Below are positions 26,827 through 35,237 of a stretch of 58,802 nt of DNA, piece after piece. The stretch is from positions 1 through 58,802 of the forward strand of contig NZ_JARKOZ010000155.1 in NCBI RefSeq assembly GCF_029978005.1, given 5' to 3'. The stretch's first letter is position 1. Each line of letters starts with the position of its first letter. Below the pieces are notes generated by a model, which saw only the letters and a program-made list of their open reading frames with translations, ran no database searches and was not told where the DNA came from. A program made the translations under genes and the position numbers. The DNA is from Solidesulfovibrio sp. (GTDB taxonomy: Bacteria > Desulfobacterota > Desulfovibrionia > Desulfovibrionales > Desulfovibrionaceae).

Positions 26827-29127
26827 TTATTTCCCCACGCCGACAACGGTCATGCGGTGGCTGTAGGCGGTGAACACCCTGGCCGTGCCGCCTTCCATCA
26901 CGTACTCCACCCAGTAGGTCACGCGATGCGGCGTGAAGCTGGCCAGAAAATGTCCGGTCTCGCGGTCGAGGAACTTGCGCCCGGTGCCTTCGGCATGGGC
27001 CAGGGTGCGTTTGACGTCGTCGTCGAGGATGTGGCGCGCTTCCATGACGGCGCGCACCTCGGGGCTGACCACGAAGTCCGGGCCGGCCGGGGCCTTGGCG
27101 TCCACCTGTTCGTTCCAGACCGTGGCGAGCAGTTCCCGGCGCAGTCGCGCCCGGGTCTCGTGACGCATGGAGAAGCCGGGATCGGGCCGCGCGGCCGCAT
27201 CGGCGCCGTCCTTGCCCGGGAAGAGCAGGTCGAGCAGGTGGTAGGCTCGTTTGCCCACGTGGGCCAGCCGGTCGCGGCACATGGCGCAGGTGGCCAGAAA
27301 ATCCCTGTCCGAGGCGGCGGCGCGGCGCGTGGTGATGGCCTTGGCCAGTTCCGGATGGGCGTTGCCGACCAGGCCGCCGAAGCCGCAGCATTCGGTATAG
27401 CGGCCGGAAAGGGGCAGTTCCTCGAAGGGGACGCCGCGTTTTTTCAGGATCGCGCGCACGGCGGCCTGGGTCTGCGCGTCGTGGCGCGAGGTGCAGGAGT
27501 CGTGCACGGCGACGGGCGCGGCCGGGACGCAGCCGGCCGCCTCCGGCAGGCCGGTTTCTTCGTTCATGACCTGCCACAGGGACACGGCCGGGATGTCCGG
27601 CGCGGCTTGGCGGAACACGGCCAGGCAGGAGGCGCAGGCGGTGATCAGGCGCGGCTTGCCCCGGGCTTCCCACTGGGTCTTGAACGCGGCCACGACTTCT
27701 TCGAAGAGCGCCTGCCGGCCGGCCCACAGGGCCGGCGCGCCGCAGCAGCCGAGAGAGAGGGCCACGCCGCCGGCGAGCTTTCGCCGCAGGAAGGCATAGG
27801 CCTCAGGGATGCGGCTGTCGGGTTCGCCGCCGAGCTGGCAGCCGGGGAAAAAGAGGTGGGTGCAGCTGTCCTTGCCAGGTTCGTCGCGCATCAGGGCGAA
27901 GTCCGGGCCGTTGGAAAAGGCCATGTCCTCCAGGGCGAATTCGTGGGCCGAAGGCGGCATCTTGCCGCGTGTGACCATGTCGCGGCGCGAATCCAGGCAG
28001 AGCTGGGCCATGGAGAAATCTTCGGGGCAGACCTCGGTGCACAGCCCGCACAGCGTGCACGAGTCGATCATGCGATTCAGGTAGTGGTTGCCGAGGACGA
28101 TGGAGAGGTTGTTGTAGATCTGACGGGCGTAGAGCTTGGGATAGCCTTTGTAGTGCTTGAGGAATTCGCAGACCTTGACGCATTCCATGCAGTCGCACTG
28201 GAGGCAGCGGGCGGCCTCGGCCTTGGCGGCGTCCGGGGCGAATCCGGCGAGGTGGTCGGCCGGTTCGGTGCGGGGCACGGCGGGCACGTCTTTCAGGCTG
28301 GTGAATATCCGGGTCTTGGTGACGCCTTCCTTTTCCCGGCTGGTGGTCAGGCTGGCGCCGGCGGTGAGGCGGTCGATGGTCATGGCGGCCCGGCGTCCTT
28401 CGGCGACCAGGGAGATGATGGACCGGGAGCCGTCAGGCTGGGGCCAGCCGCCGCAAAAGATGTTCGGCTTGGGGCCCTGCAGGGTGACGGCGTCGACATC
28501 GGCCCGGGAAAGGCCGCAGAGGTCGCGGCCGGCGCATTCGACGTAGACGGCGTCGCACGCGGCGGCGAGGGTGTCGAGCAGCGCTGCGTCCACGGTCTGG
28601 CCGGTCTTGATGGCGACGCCCATGCGGCCGAGCATGTCGATTCCCTCGGCCAAGGCCTCGGGCGGCAGGACGTCGGGGGAAATGTCGTTGAGTTTGCCGC
28701 CGGGCTTGTCGCCGGCGACGTAGAGGGTTACGGCGAAGCCCTTTTTGGCCAGATCCCAGGCCAAGGTCAGGGAACTCATGTCGCCGCCGAGGGCGGCCAC
28801 GGTCTTGCCCTTGGACGGCATGAGCATGGGCTTGCCGCCGGATGGCGAAGCCATGACGCAGCTGCGCTCGAGATCACCGACGGCCAGGGCGCCGCCGGCG
28901 TTTTGCCGGATGCAGGCGAGTTCGCAGGGGTGGTCGCAGATACGTCCGAGGACGCCAGGCAAGGGCATGGTGCGGTCGAGTATCTTGCGGGCGCCGGCGA
29001 CGTCCCCGGCGGCCATTTTGCCCATGAAGGCGCGCACGTCCACGGAGATGGGGCAGGCGGCCTGGCAAGTGGGCTGTTCTTCCTCGATGCACCGGTACTC
29101 GATGTCTCGCAGTTCCTGCTGATTCAT
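26827..29127 (-). CDS. FAD/Fe-S/CCG-domain oxidoreductase (DVU_1558-type)
   Basis: 766 residues. The N-terminus resembles the GltD Fe-S domain (CQAACPISVDVRAF, CDHPCELACIR), followed by a GltD-like nucleotide-binding region. The expected GxGxxG loop there is degenerate (ALGGDMSS). Then come [4Fe-4S] motifs (CLQCDCMECVKVC, CTLCGLCTEVCP) and two CCG domains as in HdrB/HdrD and lactate-utilisation proteins (CCGAPALW, CCGFGGL), plus a unique tail of about 110 residues. It probably accepts electrons from Mop or feeds the accessory enzymes. The weak Rossmann loop makes FAD or NAD binding uncertain. Confidence 0.87.
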   Translation of the reverse strand: MNQQELRDIEYRCIEEEQPTCQAACPISVDVRAFMGKMAAGDVAGARKILDRTMPLPGVLGRICDHPCELACIRQNAGGALAVGDLERSCVMASPSGGKPMLMPSKGKTVAALGGDMSSLTLAWDLAKKGFAVTLYVAGDKPGGKLNDISPDVLPPEALAEGIDMLGRMGVAIKTGQTVDAALLDTLAAACDAVYVECAGRDLCGLSRADVDAVTLQGPKPNIFCGGWPQPDGSRSIISLVAEGRRAAMTIDRLTAGASLTTSREKEGVTKTRIFTSLKDVPAVPRTEPADHLAGFAPDAAKAEAARCLQCDCMECVKVCEFLKHYKGYPKLYARQIYNNLSIVLGNHYLNRMIDSCTLCGLCTEVCPEDFSMAQLCLDSRRDMVTRGKMPPSAHEFALEDMAFSNGPDFALMRDEPGKDSCTHLFFPGCQLGGEPDSRIPEAYAFLRRKLAGGVALSLGCCGAPALWAGRQALFEEVVAAFKTQWEARGKPRLITACASCLAVFRQAAPDIPAVSLWQVMNEETGLPEAAGCVPAAPVAVHDSCTSRHDAQTQAAVRAILKKRGVPFEELPLSGRYTECCGFGGLVGNAHPELAKAITTRRAAASDRDFLATCAMCRDRLAHVGKRAYHLLDLLFPGKDGADAAARPDPGFSMRHETRARLRRELLATVWNEQVDAKAPAGPDFVVSPEVRAVMEARHILDDDVKRTLAHAEGTGRKFLDRETGHFLASFTPHRVTYWVEYVMEGGTARVFTAYSHRMTVVGVGK

Positions 29128-29143
29128 GGATGCCTTCCGGTGG

Positions 29144-29184
29144 GCAACAACGGGACGGGCGCGACGCGCCCGTCCCGTTGTTGC
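29144..29184. terminator. Long perfect hairpin between mop and its downstream genes
   Basis: 20-base arms (29144-29163 and 29165-29184) separated by one base. On the plus strand a CTTTTTA tract follows; on the minus (sense) strand the A-tract comes first and no T-run follows. It likely limits or processes transcription after mop rather than fully ending it. Confidence 0.7.
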
Positions 29185-29212
29185 TTTTTAGCGGAGTGTA
29201 AAGCCCCGAAGG

Positions 29213-31963
29213 TTACTTGCCAAGCTCCTTGATGGCGGCCAGCACCTTCTCGGGATAGGCCGGGAGGTGACGGACGAAGGCGCCGCCGGTGGCATTGGCG
29301 ATGGCGTTGATGATGGCCGGGTGCGGACCGCACAGCGGCACTTCGCCGACGCCCGAACCGCCGAACGGGCCGTGTTCACGCGGCGAATCGACGTAGATCA
29401 GCTCCATGACGTCCGGGATGTCCTTGATGTAGGGCACGCCGGCGCCGGCCAGGGAGGAGTGCTTCTTGATGTCCTCGAAGTCCTCGGTCAGGGCCAGGCC
29501 GATGCCCTGGGCCAGGCCGCCCCAGTTCTGGCCGTCGACGGTCTGGCGGTTGGTCAGGGTGCCGATGTCTTCCACCATGGTCATCTTGTCGACCTGGGTC
29601 TTGCCGGTGGTGGTGTCCACGGTGACTTCGGCCATGAACAGGCCGTACATGTAGTTGGCGAACGGGTTGCCCTGGCCGGTGTTCGGGTCGCAATCGGTGG
29701 CCGGCTGGGTCCAGGTGCCGTTGTACTTGGTCTTGAGGCCGCCCTTGACCATCTCGTCATAGGTGCGGAACGAGCCGTCGGGCTTGCGCATGGCGTCGAC
29801 GAGCTGCGTGCAGCCGTTGATGATGGCGTTGCCGACCAGGACGTTGGAGCGGGAACCGCCGGCCGGGCCGGAGTTCGGGCACTTGCTGGTGTCGTTGAGG
29901 AAGATCTTCAGCTTGGAGGCCGGGATGCCCAGGGGTTTGAGGGCCTCGTGGGCGATGCACAGGGTGCTGAGGTCGGAACCCTGGCCATGGTCCTGCCAGG
30001 TGTTGAAGATCGTGATGGTGCCGTCGGGATTGAGCTCGACGTCGGCGCCGGCGGAGTCCGCGCCGTCAAGGCCCGAGCCGTAGATGCCGAAGGCCACGCC
30101 CACGCCCTTCTTGAGGGTGTCGGTGGAGTGCCGCTTGGCGTTGGCCATGGCTTGCTTGTACTTGGGCCGGAGGATGTCGATCATCTCGGGATACATGAAG
30201 GAATCAGGCACCTGCCCGGTCGGGGTGGTGTCGCCCGGACGGTAGCAGTTGACGTAACGCAGTTCCAGCGGATCCCAGCCGCCCTTGAGGGCCAGCTCGT
30301 CCATGAGCACTTCGGAGGGGAACATGATCTCCGGCGAACCGTAGCCGCGGAAGGCCGAACCCCAACCGTGGTTGGTGGCTACGCAGTAGCCGACGGCGCG
30401 CATGTTCGGGATGCCGTAACCGGCCATGAAGTACTGGGCGCCGCGCAGGGTCAGCAGATCGCCGAACTCGGAGTAGGGACCGTGGTCGACGATCCACTCG
30501 TGCTGGGTGCCTTTGATCTTGCCGGTCTTCTTGTCGGCGGCGACCTTGCCGGTGGTCCAGAACGGGGAGCGTTTGCCGGTGTAGTACTGCTGCTGCGCAT
30601 AGTTGTAGTGCAGGTGGCAGGGGCGGCCGGTGGCCATGGTGGCGGCGCCGACGAGGGCTTCCATGGTCGGGCTGAACTTGTAGCCGAAGGTGCCGCCGGT
30701 GGGCAGCTGGATCAGGGCGATCTTGTCCGGCTCGACGCCCAGGCCCGGGGCGATCATGTACAGGTGCAGGTACAGGCCGATGGACTTGGAGTAGATGCGC
30801 AGGATGCCGTCCTCGTCGTACATGGCGTAGCCGACGTCGGGCTCGATGGGCAGGTGCGGCTGGCGCTGGGTGTAGTAGCTGCCTTCGGCCACCACGCAGT
30901 CGGAGCTGCTGAAGAACGGGCTGGGATCGTCGCCCTTCTCCAGGCCCTGCTTGTAGTAGGCGTTGGGGGTGCCGGGGTGGATCTCGATGGCGTCCTCGGC
31001 CATGGCCGCCGGGGCGCTCATGTAGGCCGGCAGGACTTCCAGGTCGACCTTGACCTTTTCGGCGGCGGCGCGGGCGTTCTTTTCGTTGTCGGCCGCGACC
31101 AGGGCGATGGCGTCGCCGTACTGGAACACCTTGGTGTCGCAAAGGATGGGACGATCCCAGCCGTCACCCTTGTTGGTGGGGAAGGTGATCAGGCCCGTGA
31201 TGCGGTTCTTGCCCTTGACGTCCTTGGCGGTGATGACGCTGTGCACGCCCGGCATCTTGAGGGCTTCGGAGTAGTCGATGCCCTTGATGTTGGCGTGGGA
31301 CACCCGCGCCTCGACGATGGCCAGGTGCAGGGTGTCGGAGGGCAGCTGGAGCTTCTGGTCGTCGCCGAAGGCCCACTGGCCGGTGACCTTGGCCACGCCG
31401 GAGGGACGCGGCGCACGGGAATTGAAGATGTTGCCGTCGGCCGGGAAGTTGTGGTTGATGTCCAGGGTCATTTCGCCGCGCAGCACCTTGGCGGCGTCCA
31501 TGACGGAGTCGACCAGCGGGATGTAGCCGGTGCAACGGCACACGTTCTTGTGCTTCTGGAACCAATCGCGCACCTGCTCGCGGGTGGGCTTGGGATTTTC
31601 GTCCAGCAGGCCCTTGGCGGACATGATGAAGCCCGGGGTGCAGAAACCGCATTGGGCCGCGCCGTTGACCACCCAGGCCACCTGCAGCGGGTGCAGGTTC
31701 TTGGGGTTGCCCAAGCCTTCGATCGTGGTGATGTTGGCGTGATTTTCGATGCGACGGACCTTGGTGATGCAGGCGCGAACGACCTTGCCGTCGAGGATGA
31801 CGGAGCAGGCGCCGCACTGGCCCTTGCCGCAACCGACCTTGGTGCCGACCAGATGCATTTGTTCGCGCAGCACTTCGGACAGGAAGGCATCGGGATCGAC
31901 GATGAGCTTGCGCTCAATACCGTTCACGACCCAGATTTTTTCCAATTTTTTTGCAATTTCCAT
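29213..31963 (-). CDS. mop: Molybdenum aldehyde oxidoreductase (Mop/AOR)
   Basis: 916 residues, collinear with the D. gigas aldehyde oxidoreductase (907 residues). The plant-type [2Fe-2S] domain has C45, C50, C53 and C65. The second [2Fe-2S] domain has QCGFC and VCRC near 108-145. Large Mo-binding domains follow ([31 protein letters not shown]) and the catalytic Glu near residue 879 (GSGVGE). It oxidises aldehydes to carboxylic acids using a molybdopterin-cytosine-dinucleotide site. No separate FAD subunit is present, as in D. gigas, where flavodoxin is the partner. ATG 31963 follows GGAG. Confidence 0.97.
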   Translation of the reverse strand: MEIAKKLEKIWVVNGIERKLIVDPDAFLSEVLREQMHLVGTKVGCGKGQCGACSVILDGKVVRACITKVRRIENHANITTIEGLGNPKNLHPLQVAWVVNGAAQCGFCTPGFIMSAKGLLDENPKPTREQVRDWFQKHKNVCRCTGYIPLVDSVMDAAKVLRGEMTLDINHNFPADGNIFNSRAPRPSGVAKVTGQWAFGDDQKLQLPSDTLHLAIVEARVSHANIKGIDYSEALKMPGVHSVITAKDVKGKNRITGLITFPTNKGDGWDRPILCDTKVFQYGDAIALVAADNEKNARAAAEKVKVDLEVLPAYMSAPAAMAEDAIEIHPGTPNAYYKQGLEKGDDPSPFFSSSDCVVAEGSYYTQRQPHLPIEPDVGYAMYDEDGILRIYSKSIGLYLHLYMIAPGLGVEPDKIALIQLPTGGTFGYKFSPTMEALVGAATMATGRPCHLHYNYAQQQYYTGKRSPFWTTGKVAADKKTGKIKGTQHEWIVDHGPYSEFGDLLTLRGAQYFMAGYGIPNMRAVGYCVATNHGWGSAFRGYGSPEIMFPSEVLMDELALKGGWDPLELRYVNCYRPGDTTPTGQVPDSFMYPEMIDILRPKYKQAMANAKRHSTDTLKKGVGVAFGIYGSGLDGADSAGADVELNPDGTITIFNTWQDHGQGSDLSTLCIAHEALKPLGIPASKLKIFLNDTSKCPNSGPAGGSRSNVLVGNAIINGCTQLVDAMRKPDGSFRTYDEMVKGGLKTKYNGTWTQPATDCDPNTGQGNPFANYMYGLFMAEVTVDTTTGKTQVDKMTMVEDIGTLTNRQTVDGQNWGGLAQGIGLALTEDFEDIKKHSSLAGAGVPYIKDIPDVMELIYVDSPREHGPFGGSGVGEVPLCGPHPAIINAIANATGGAFVRHLPAYPEKVLAAIKELGK

Positions 31964-32100
31964 GCTTTTCTCCGTGCTCTGGTTAGAGGATTACCGTTTT
32001 CGCCGACGCGGGACGCGGTTTCGGGTCGTGGCCCAGCGCGCCTCCTGCAATCGCCCTCGCGCGGATGTACCTCAGACAACGGCCATCGGCCGCGGTACGC

Positions 32101-33123
32101 CTAATTCTTGCCGAACCCGCACAGCGGGTAACGGCACTCCGGACACATGGCGCACAACCCGCCATGGCCCAGGGACACGATGTCGGACCGGGTCAGCTTT
32201 TCGCCGGCCACGAGCCGCGGCACCGTCAGGTCGAAGATGCTGGCCTTGTGGTACATGACGCAGCCGGGCAGCCCGACCACGGGCACGTCGCCGATGTAGG
32301 CCAGCATGAACATGGCTCCCGGGAAGGTCGGCGAGCCGTAGGTGACCACCTCGCCGCCGGCGGCCCGTATGGACGAGGGGGAGAGGTCGTCGGGGTCCAC
32401 GGACATGCCGCCCGTGACCGCGATCATCTCCGCGCCCTCGGCCAGGAGCTGGCGGATGGCCCGCACGGTCATGTCCCGGTCGTCGGGCACGATGACCTGG
32501 CGGAAGACCGCGCAGCCCAGGTCGTCGAACTTGCGGCGCAGCACCGGGCCGAACTTGTCCTCGATGCGGCCGTGGTAGACCTCGCCGCCCGTGGTCACCA
32601 CGCCCACGCGCAGCGGCCGAAACGGCATCACCGTGACCACCGGGCCGGTTTCGGCCGTGACCGCCTCCACCGCCTCCAGGCGCTGCCCGGCCACCACCAG
32701 GGGCACCACCCGGGTGCCGGCCAGCATCTGGCCCGGGGAGACCACCGCGTCGCCGTGGATGGTGGCGATGGTCACCTCTTCGATGGAGTTGAGCCGGAAA
32801 AGCGCCTCGACGTTGATCTTGAGCAGCCCGCGCCGGTCGGCCAGCAGGTTGATGCGGCCCTCGCAGGGCTGGGTGAGCGTCGTGCCCGGTCCGGCCACGG
32901 CCTGGGCGATGCGCGCGGCCGCGTCGTCCTCGTGCACCAGACCCTCGGCCAGGTCCCAGACGTAGATGTGCTCCTTGCCCAGGCGCAGCAGCGCGGGGAT
33001 GTCTTCGGGGGCGATGACGTGGCCCTTGCGGAAGGCCGGCCCCTTGCCCTCGCCCGGCACGATGCGGGTGATGTCGTGGCAAAGGACCATGCCCTGGGCC
33101 TGTTCGACGGGAACGCTGCGCAT
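32101..33123 (-). CDS. MoeA-like molybdopterin-binding protein
   Basis: 340 residues. MoeA/MogA-type fold: N-terminal MoeA domain I/II (LCHDITRIVPGEGKGPAFRK), molybdopterin-binding core with TTGGEVY and TGGMSVDPDD, and a loop G-x-PGAMFM. It lacks the full MoeA C-terminal domain and ends with a Cys cluster (CAMCPECRYPLCGFG). Such proteins may insert or hold molybdenum-pterin for one client enzyme. It is 137 bases upstream of mop, on the same strand and behind the sigma54 promoter, with AAGGAG before ATG. It is probably a Mop-dedicated cofactor protein. Confidence 0.9.
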   Translation of the reverse strand: MRSVPVEQAQGMVLCHDITRIVPGEGKGPAFRKGHVIAPEDIPALLRLGKEHIYVWDLAEGLVHEDDAAARIAQAVAGPGTTLTQPCEGRINLLADRRGLLKINVEALFRLNSIEEVTIATIHGDAVVSPGQMLAGTRVVPLVVAGQRLEAVEAVTAETGPVVTVMPFRPLRVGVVTTGGEVYHGRIEDKFGPVLRRKFDDLGCAVFRQVIVPDDRDMTVRAIRQLLAEGAEMIAVTGGMSVDPDDLSPSSIRAAGGEVVTYGSPTFPGAMFMLAYIGDVPVVGLPGCVMYHKASIFDLTVPRLVAGEKLTRSDIVSLGHGGLCAMCPECRYPLCGFGKN

Positions 33124-33415
33124 GGACTACTCCTTCCTTGTCAACTCGGCGGCCCGGCCGGAAGCGCACGCACTAGAGTCACGATTATTTTGAAAGCGTG
33201 ATCGCAGATCGACGCTCCCGCCGTGCGTCTGGACCAAGGTCCTGTGTCTTTCCTGAACGGGCAAGACCAAGACTGACGAATGATGTGTTAAGTCTAACAT
33301 AGTTTTGCTGCGTTCCGCGAACCATGGCGATCCCGAATCTTGCGGGAGGCTTGGCCGTGAATGGGCGAAACTGCTGGTTTGCCGGGTCGCTTCTGGCATA
33401 TGGTACATGGAAACA

Positions 33416-33430
33416 GCAAGAAGCAGGCCA
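33416..33430 (-). promoter_or_regulatory. Sigma54 -24/-12 promoter for moeA-mop
   Basis: Minus strand reads TTGGCCTGCTTCTTGCT: TGGC and TTGC seven bases apart, the consensus layout. Start predicted near 33404, giving a leader of about 280 bases before the MoeA-like gene. Confidence 0.7.
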
Positions 33431-33493
33431 AGGCTTCGGGCCGGGAAAACCCGCCAATGGCGGTGATCGGGGACAACTATCACGCTGGAAGGT

Positions 33494-33516
33494 CTGCCAG
33501 TGTGACACGCTGACAG
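33494..33516. promoter_or_regulatory. 23-bp palindrome upstream of the mop promoter
   Basis: CTGcCAGtGTG and CACgCTGaCAG around a central A; two of eleven pairs mismatch. It lies 64-86 bases upstream of the -24 box, a plausible activator or repressor site. It is not found at hnd or adh. Confidence 0.5.
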
Positions 33517-33590
33517 TTCCGGAAGTTGCCCAGGAGGGGGGGCAGTTGATTTAACATGCTGATAATTTTTATGAATCAAGCGTAAAGTAA

Positions 33591-33625
33591 TTTTGATCCA
33601 CCGGGGCCTGGAAAATGGGTCAAAA
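33591..33625 (+). promoter_or_regulatory. Candidate enhancer pair for moeA-mop
   Basis: TTTTGATCCA (33591-33600) and TGGGTCAAAA (33616-33625) form an inverted pair with one mismatch and a 15-base spacer. The second element starts 186 bases upstream of the -24 box. Confidence 0.55.
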
Positions 33626-33905
33626 GGCGACAACGTCTACGCAAAGTCGATGGCTGATTCTGCAATGCTAATGTAAACATAGAAAAAAGCACTGCAATAG
33701 CTATGTTATATAGAACATATGCTGTCGCCTTTTGGGTCGAAAGCTCGCCTGGCCGGCCGCCTTCCGGGACGGAAAGGGCCGCGCGGCTGGGCAGGGAAGG
33801 CGGACGGTGAAGGCAGGTGGAGCGGCGGCGCGGACCGCGCCGCCGGGTGACGGCCCCGCTGCGCAGACCGTTGCCGGGTCGGGACAGGGGACGGCGGCGC
33901 GACGC

Positions 33906-35237
33906 CTAGAACAGGCTGTACTGGCGGATCTTGCGGTAAAGGGTCTTGCGGCAGATGCCGAGCGCCTCGGCGGCGAGCGACCGGTTGTTGTCGTAGAAGT
34001 TGAGCACTTTCGCGATGTGCTCCTTCTCCTTGGCCTCCAGCGTCAGGATCTCCTCCTCGGCCCGGGCCGGTTCCAGAAACTCGCGGGGCAGGGCGTGTTC
34101 GGTGATGAGGTTGTTTTCCGAGAGGATGATGGAGCGCTCCATGACGTTTCGCAGCTCCCGCACGTTGCCCGGCCAGTCGTAGCCCGTGAGGCACTTCATG
34201 GCCCGGTCGGAAATGCGGTAGGGGGCCTGGCCGGCGGTCAGGCGCGACAGGAAGAACTCCACCAGGAGCGGAATGTCCTCCCGACGCTCGCGAAGGGCCG
34301 GCATCTCGATGTTGAAGACGTTGATGCGGTGGAAAAGCGCCTCGTGGAAGCGCCCCTCGGCCACTTCCTTGACCAGTTCGCGATTGGTGGCGAAAAGCAG
34401 CCGGATGTCCGCCCGGCGCTCCTCTTTCTCGCCCACCCGACGGTAGGTCTTGTTCTCGAGCACGCGAAGGAGCGCCGCCTGCACCTCGATGGGCAACTCG
34501 CCGATCTCGTCGAGGAAAAGCGTGCCCTTGTTGGCGAAGGCCATGAAGCCGTCGCTGTTCTCCACGGCGCCGGTGAACGATCCGCGCAAATGGCCGAAGA
34601 GCTCGCTTCTCGCCAGTTCCTTTTGCAGCGTCGCGCAGTTCTTGATGAAGAAAGGCTTGTCCGCGCGCTTGGACAGCGACTGGATGAGGTGGGCCGCCAC
34701 CTCCTTGCCCGCGCCGGATTCGCCGGTGATGAGCACCGGCACCTCGGTGGGGGCCACCTTTTCGATGAGGTAGCGCACCTGCTTGATGGCCGGGGAGTTG
34801 CCGATGAGCTTGACCGGCGGGGTCTGGCCCTGGAAGTGGCGCAGCCGCCGGTTCTCCCGGCGCAGGAAGGTGCGCTGGTAGGCCCGCTCGATGAGAAGCT
34901 CCAGCTCGGCCAGGTTGAACGGCTTGGTCACGTAGTCGAAGGCCCCGAGCTTCATGGCCTCCACGGCCGTGTCGATGGCCCCGTGGCCGGTGACCAGGAT
35001 CGTCTCCAGGTCCTCCTGCTTGGTGCGCAGCTCCACCATGAACTCGATGCCGTTGACGTCGGGCAGGCGGATGTCGAGCACCGCCACCTCGTATTCGTTT
35101 TTCGCGAAGAGTTCCCGGGCCTCGCGGGCGCAGGAGGCCACGTGGATGGTGCGGGCGGGCGTGGTGAGCTCCTTGAGCAGGAGCTTGCCGATGGAGGGTT
35201 CGTCGTCGACGACGAGGACGCAATAGGGATTATTCAC
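33906..35237 (-). CDS. Sigma54-dependent response regulator (NtrC class), system 2
   Basis: 443 residues from GTG 35237, overlapping the kinase stop by eight bases. Receiver (LVVDDEPSIGK, LDIRLPDVNG, TKPF), AAA+ domain (GESGAGKE, LFLDEIGELP) and Fis-type DNA-binding domain (RSLAAEALGICRKTLYRKI). The sigma54 loop again reads GSFTGA. It is very similar along its whole length to regulator 1 (7882-9210), including the recognition helix, so the two may bind similar sites. It lies between the mop block and flx-hdr. Confidence 0.95.
   Translation of the reverse strand: MNNPYCVLVVDDEPSIGKLLLKELTTPARTIHVASCAREARELFAKNEYEVAVLDIRLPDVNGIEFMVELRTKQEDLETILVTGHGAIDTAVEAMKLGAFDYVTKPFNLAELELLIERAYQRTFLRRENRRLRHFQGQTPPVKLIGNSPAIKQVRYLIEKVAPTEVPVLITGESGAGKEVAAHLIQSLSKRADKPFFIKNCATLQKELARSELFGHLRGSFTGAVENSDGFMAFANKGTLFLDEIGELPIEVQAALLRVLENKTYRRVGEKEERRADIRLLFATNRELVKEVAEGRFHEALFHRINVFNIEMPALRERREDIPLLVEFFLSRLTAGQAPYRISDRAMKCLTGYDWPGNVRELRNVMERSIILSENNLITEHALPREFLEPARAEEEILTLEAKEKEHIAKVLNFYDNNRSLAAEALGICRKTLYRKIRQYSLF

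Larger units (their letters stand above)
33124..33905. other. Regulatory region of the moeA-mop block
   Basis: 782 bases without a gene. It contains IR TGTTA-N4-TAACA (33286-33299), a sigma54-type promoter (33416-33430), a 23-bp palindrome (33494-33516), enhancer-like elements (33591-33625), a 12-bp inverted pair (33621-33632 with 33723-33734) and an AT-rich palindrome TATGTT-N6-AACATA (33702-33719). Confidence 0.7.

Noticed and set aside
31964-32100. Molybdenum-cofactor riboswitch in the gap between the MoeA-like gene and mop
   Set aside because: The 137-base gap has GC stems, but I could not match the known Moco riboswitch layout; a covariance search would be needed.
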